Position numbers and translations under genes: made by a program. Positions 61,034 to 64,000 of a stretch of 64,000 bases of DNA are shown piece after piece. Numbering within the stretch: position 1 is the stretch's first letter; each line of letters starts with the position of its first letter. The notes under the pieces were generated by a model. That model did no database searches. It was not told where the DNA came from and saw only the letters and a list, made by a program, of their open reading frames with translations. This stretch comes from Cryptomeria japonica (lineage: Eukaryota; Streptophyta; Pinopsida; Cupressales; Cupressaceae), in the NCBI RefSeq assembly GCF_030272615.1, contig NC_081410.1:504920942-504984941 (forward strand). Reading direction: 5' to 3'.

Positions 61034-62665
61034 GAATCCTATTGATCATCATAAAGGCAAAGAAGTGGTCCAATACTCACCTTCTTGTTCCTTTGTTAGA
61101 TGGGTGGAATCGGATAAAGAATCTCTAGAGGAAGATGCATGTAAATGGCTATATAAGAATGAAGAAGAACATAATCAATCAACTCAACTCTCTTTGGACT
61201 AGTATGGGAAAGGCTACTAGATGTTACAAAGACATGGATATTATGGTACCATGGGTTTGGGAGCACAACATCAAGGATTCATACAACCAATATTACCATC
61301 AAAGAATCCAAAGAATTAGGGCTTGGGATACAATGGAGTAGAGCAAAGACCACCAAGTCAAAATAATGAAACAGTGGCATCCAATTCTCCTTTGGTCACA
61401 CAATCTCCTCCTAGAAAAGTTACATAGAGTGCATAATAAGGGCAAGGTTGTGATGAGGTTATACATATTCAAACACTACGTAGTGAGCAGAGCAATCAGA
61501 GAACTGCAAGAGATCATGAAACAACACACCGGGAAAAAGTGGCATTGGTTGTCTATGTGATCCCCACTGAGTTAATTGAATTGGATGGCTTAAATCTAGA
61601 CTTGGAAAAATAATTTCATGTAGGGCATCAAAATTTGTCATTAATCAAATAGAACCAAGATCAATCAGTCACAACCTCATGAATCTAGTTGAAGTAATAG
61701 GAAGACCTTCATCATCACCTATTGAGGAAACAGATGAAGAAGAAGTGTCTAATGTTGAGACATGCATAGAAGTGGATATCCCTTGGAAGGACAAATACAT
61801 TGACCCAAATCCATTGATGGATAACAATGAAAATCACATATGTGCTATAACCACAATCTCCTATGCTGACAAAAATAGACACCTCTCTCTTATATTTTCA
61901 CACCTCACAAATTGGAGGCAATAGGAGAAACCACAACTAGATTGGTTTGAGAGTGATGAAGCAATAGCATTATTACTTGGTGCACGCAAAGGTTTACCAT
62001 ATGGAGATTACATAGAAGGAATTGAAATTTATTTAGATAGAACAACATACTTTAGGGAGGCAAGTTCATCCGCTACTCAAGAAAACTCGAAGGAAACTAA
62101 ATCTAATTGCAAGGATGGATTAGATGACTTGTCAATTGACCAGGATAGATCGTCACTGTTAGTCAAAAAATCAAAAGAAGTTAATATTGATGATGATGAG
62201 ATTGCACACAAAATCCACTTAGCAGAATCCTTGAAACCATAAGAGAAAGAGAAATTCATCTAGTTTTTCAAGCAAAGACCAATTAACTTCACCTGGTCAT
62301 ATTTTGACATGGCAAGACTAGACCCTGATCTTGTTTTACATATTTTGCTATTACTTCCAGGAGCAAAACCTTATAAGCAAAAGCTTAGAAAAATGCATCC
62401 CCAAATAGCTCTATTAGTCAAGGTTGAATTGCAGAAGTTGTTAGATGTGGATTTTATCAGACCAGTAGACTATTCATAGTGGATCTCCATTCTAGTACCA
62501 ATTACAAAGCCTACTAGAGGAATTAGAATTTGTACAGATTTCAGAGATTTGAACAAGGCCAACTTGAAAAATCATTTTACCCTCTTGAATATCAACATGA
62601 TAGTAGATCTTATAGCTAGACATGAGATGTTATCCTTAATGGATGGTTTCTCTGGATATAATCAG
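61034..62665 (+). pseudogene. Gypsy pol: linker and start of reverse transcriptase
   Basis: Coding traces, mostly in one frame from 61679, with several stops. After an acidic linker (IEETDEEEVSNVETC) comes the conserved RT lead-in (RPINFTWSYFDMARLDPDLV, a degenerate FAWSYxDMPGLD), VKVELQKLLDVDFIRPV, and RT motifs ICTDFRDLNKANLKNHF and MLSLMDGFSGYNQ, where the Asp of LMDGF is the first catalytic residue. RT stops there: the next bases are the TGTAGACAC start of another LTR. The YxDD box, RNase H and integrase are not in the window. Confidence 0.82.
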
Positions 62666-64000
62666 TGTAGACACTTAAAATCTGCATCACATGTGTTCTT
62701 TGTTTTTAACCTAATCGCGTGTATAAACTTTACTATTCACGTGGTCTTGTCTCATCCATTCCTTCGATGAATTAATTCTCTAGCCTTTCTATTTCAGGTT
62801 CAGGGTTATATTTTACCCTTAACCTTATCCCTTTTGTGTCAGATAATTCCCTTTTCACTCTTGTTGTGATGTTTTGCAAAATTGCGTCCCGATTAGAGTT
62901 GTTGCCCCTAATTTGGTCCTTCTATTCAGCCTTTTCCATGCCTATCCAGATCCTTCCCCTCTCTTCCCACTCCTAGTGTGAAAGTTGAATTTTGACCTTT
63001 TCTTCAACCCCCATGCATTGTATTTTTTCCCTCTCACTTCGGTAGTGTTCGTTTTGACCATTTTCTCTATCTCGATTTTAGAGTTTTTAGGCCTGCTTTT
63101 TAGGGTTTCTCCGCTTCCTACCTTCCATTTTTTATCCTGTTAGATCCCCTTTCCTACCCAGTCGTATGAAAAAGTTGCATTTTGACCTCTTTTCTAGGCC
63201 CATGGCATTGCATTTGTCCCTTCTTTGTCCAGTGACTTGCTTTGACCCAGTTTACTTAATATTGCTCGGTTTTACCCAATTTGCCCTAATTTGTGGTTTT
63301 CCACTTGAATCGTCTCATTTCCTATCCAAACTTTCACATTATTTCTAATTTCACCTATTTTGACCTAAATTTTCTTAATTTGAGCTCAATAAGGTCTTCA
63401 GACGTCATCTTGACTAACGTGCCCTCTTAGGTTTAATTAATTTATTAATTAATTAAGCCCCCTTTTTACTAATTATTCCACCCTAATGTTTCATCATTTC
63501 ATCAAACCTCTTCCCCTTGTGAAATTAATTAAATAATATTCCATTACTTGATTAATTTCAATTTATCTCCTTTAATTAAACAATTTTAATTGATTAATTA
63601 AACATTCATTTATTTTAACCTATAGTTGAATAATTCATTTAAATAATTCAATTATCTAATTATGCCTTTGAATTAGATAAATATATTTATTTTTTTAATT
63701 TTCCTAATTATCTTCTTGCATGAGGAAAATATTCAGTTTTTTTCAATTATTAATTGAAAATGTCCTCTTAATTTTTGAAATGGCAACTTTTATCTTAAGA
63801 AATGTCTTTGATTTTTGAAAATCTTAATATCTCATTTTAATTTGAAAATGAGGTATGCATCCCCAAAAATTTGCTTTTTGCTTTTTAATCGCCTTTTTAT
63901 TCTTCTCATTCATCCTTCCCTGAATGGCATCTTTGTTGTGCATTTGATCTCATCCATCCAACTAATCAAAAATCTTTTCGCTCTTGCATGTCCGTCGAGT
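62666..64000 (+). repeat. Gypsy-type LTR start, running off the window
   Basis: TGTAGACACTTAAAATCTGC opens like the LTR at 53175, and AT-rich TTAATTAATTAAG blocks follow near 63430-63700. No end, primer site or second copy is visible, so this may be a solo LTR or the left LTR of a further element. The only ORF (63166-63348) has no motif. Confidence 0.5.

Noticed and set aside
61135-61560. Plus-strand short ORFs as separate genes
   Set aside because: They lie in the degraded pol linker between the inserted leader copy and RT and show no start context or domain.

Overview
This window is repeat-filled nuclear DNA from a land plant. Every coding trace I can support belongs to a retrotransposon: Ty1/copia and Ty3/gypsy LTR elements and plant L1-type LINEs with a C-terminal RNase H. 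I see no host gene, rRNA, tRNA or CRISPR array. The depth of nesting, the old stop-ridden pol frames and the long AT-rich spacers fit a very large plant genome, perhaps a gymnosperm, but that is inference and no species can be named.

Region 1 (1-24758): two copies of a GC-rich LTR-like repeat (1-635 and 24133-24758, same orientation) bracket a degraded gypsy element read on the minus strand. In its 5'-to-3' direction it has an unrecognised accessory ORF in two blocks (23634-22462 and 17851-15413, separated by 4.6 kb that could be an intron), gag (14382), protease, an extra RNase H (aRH) and the first residues of the RT region (to 10427). It is then broken by a plus-strand copia element (LTRs 2807-4410 and 8809-10426, gag-pol 4480-8547) and resumes inside the integrase (2680-1667). 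The RT, its RNase H and the integrase N-terminus are missing.

Region 2 (24759-36633): a reversed copia-like LTR, AT-rich spacer, and an LTR-like repeat split by a full-length minus-strand LINE (26475-32680) with 16-bp target duplications. Next come a tRNA-iMet-type primer site (33444), a second diverged copy of the split repeat (34121), a coiled-coil-type ORF (34734-35519) and the 3' end of another copia-type LTR (to 36633).

Region 3 (36634-47612): non-coding spacer, then a long plus-strand LINE with ORF1 (DUF4283-like), ORF2 (endonuclease, RT, RNase H), a 2.1-kb 3' region and a poly(A) tract.

Region 4 (47613-64000): AT-rich DNA and small gypsy and copia remnants. A gypsy element begins with an LTR at 53175-55812 that is itself interrupted by a 5'-truncated LINE. 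Its leader, gag, protease and RT start are broken by an inserted block made of two other repeats (58904-61033). A second LTR of the TGTAGACAC type cuts the RT at 62666 and runs to the window edge.

The elements do not work together. They form a layered record of insertions, and the order can be read from which element interrupts which. Reading frames are given from the sequence; family names rest on motifs recognised by eye, without database searches.
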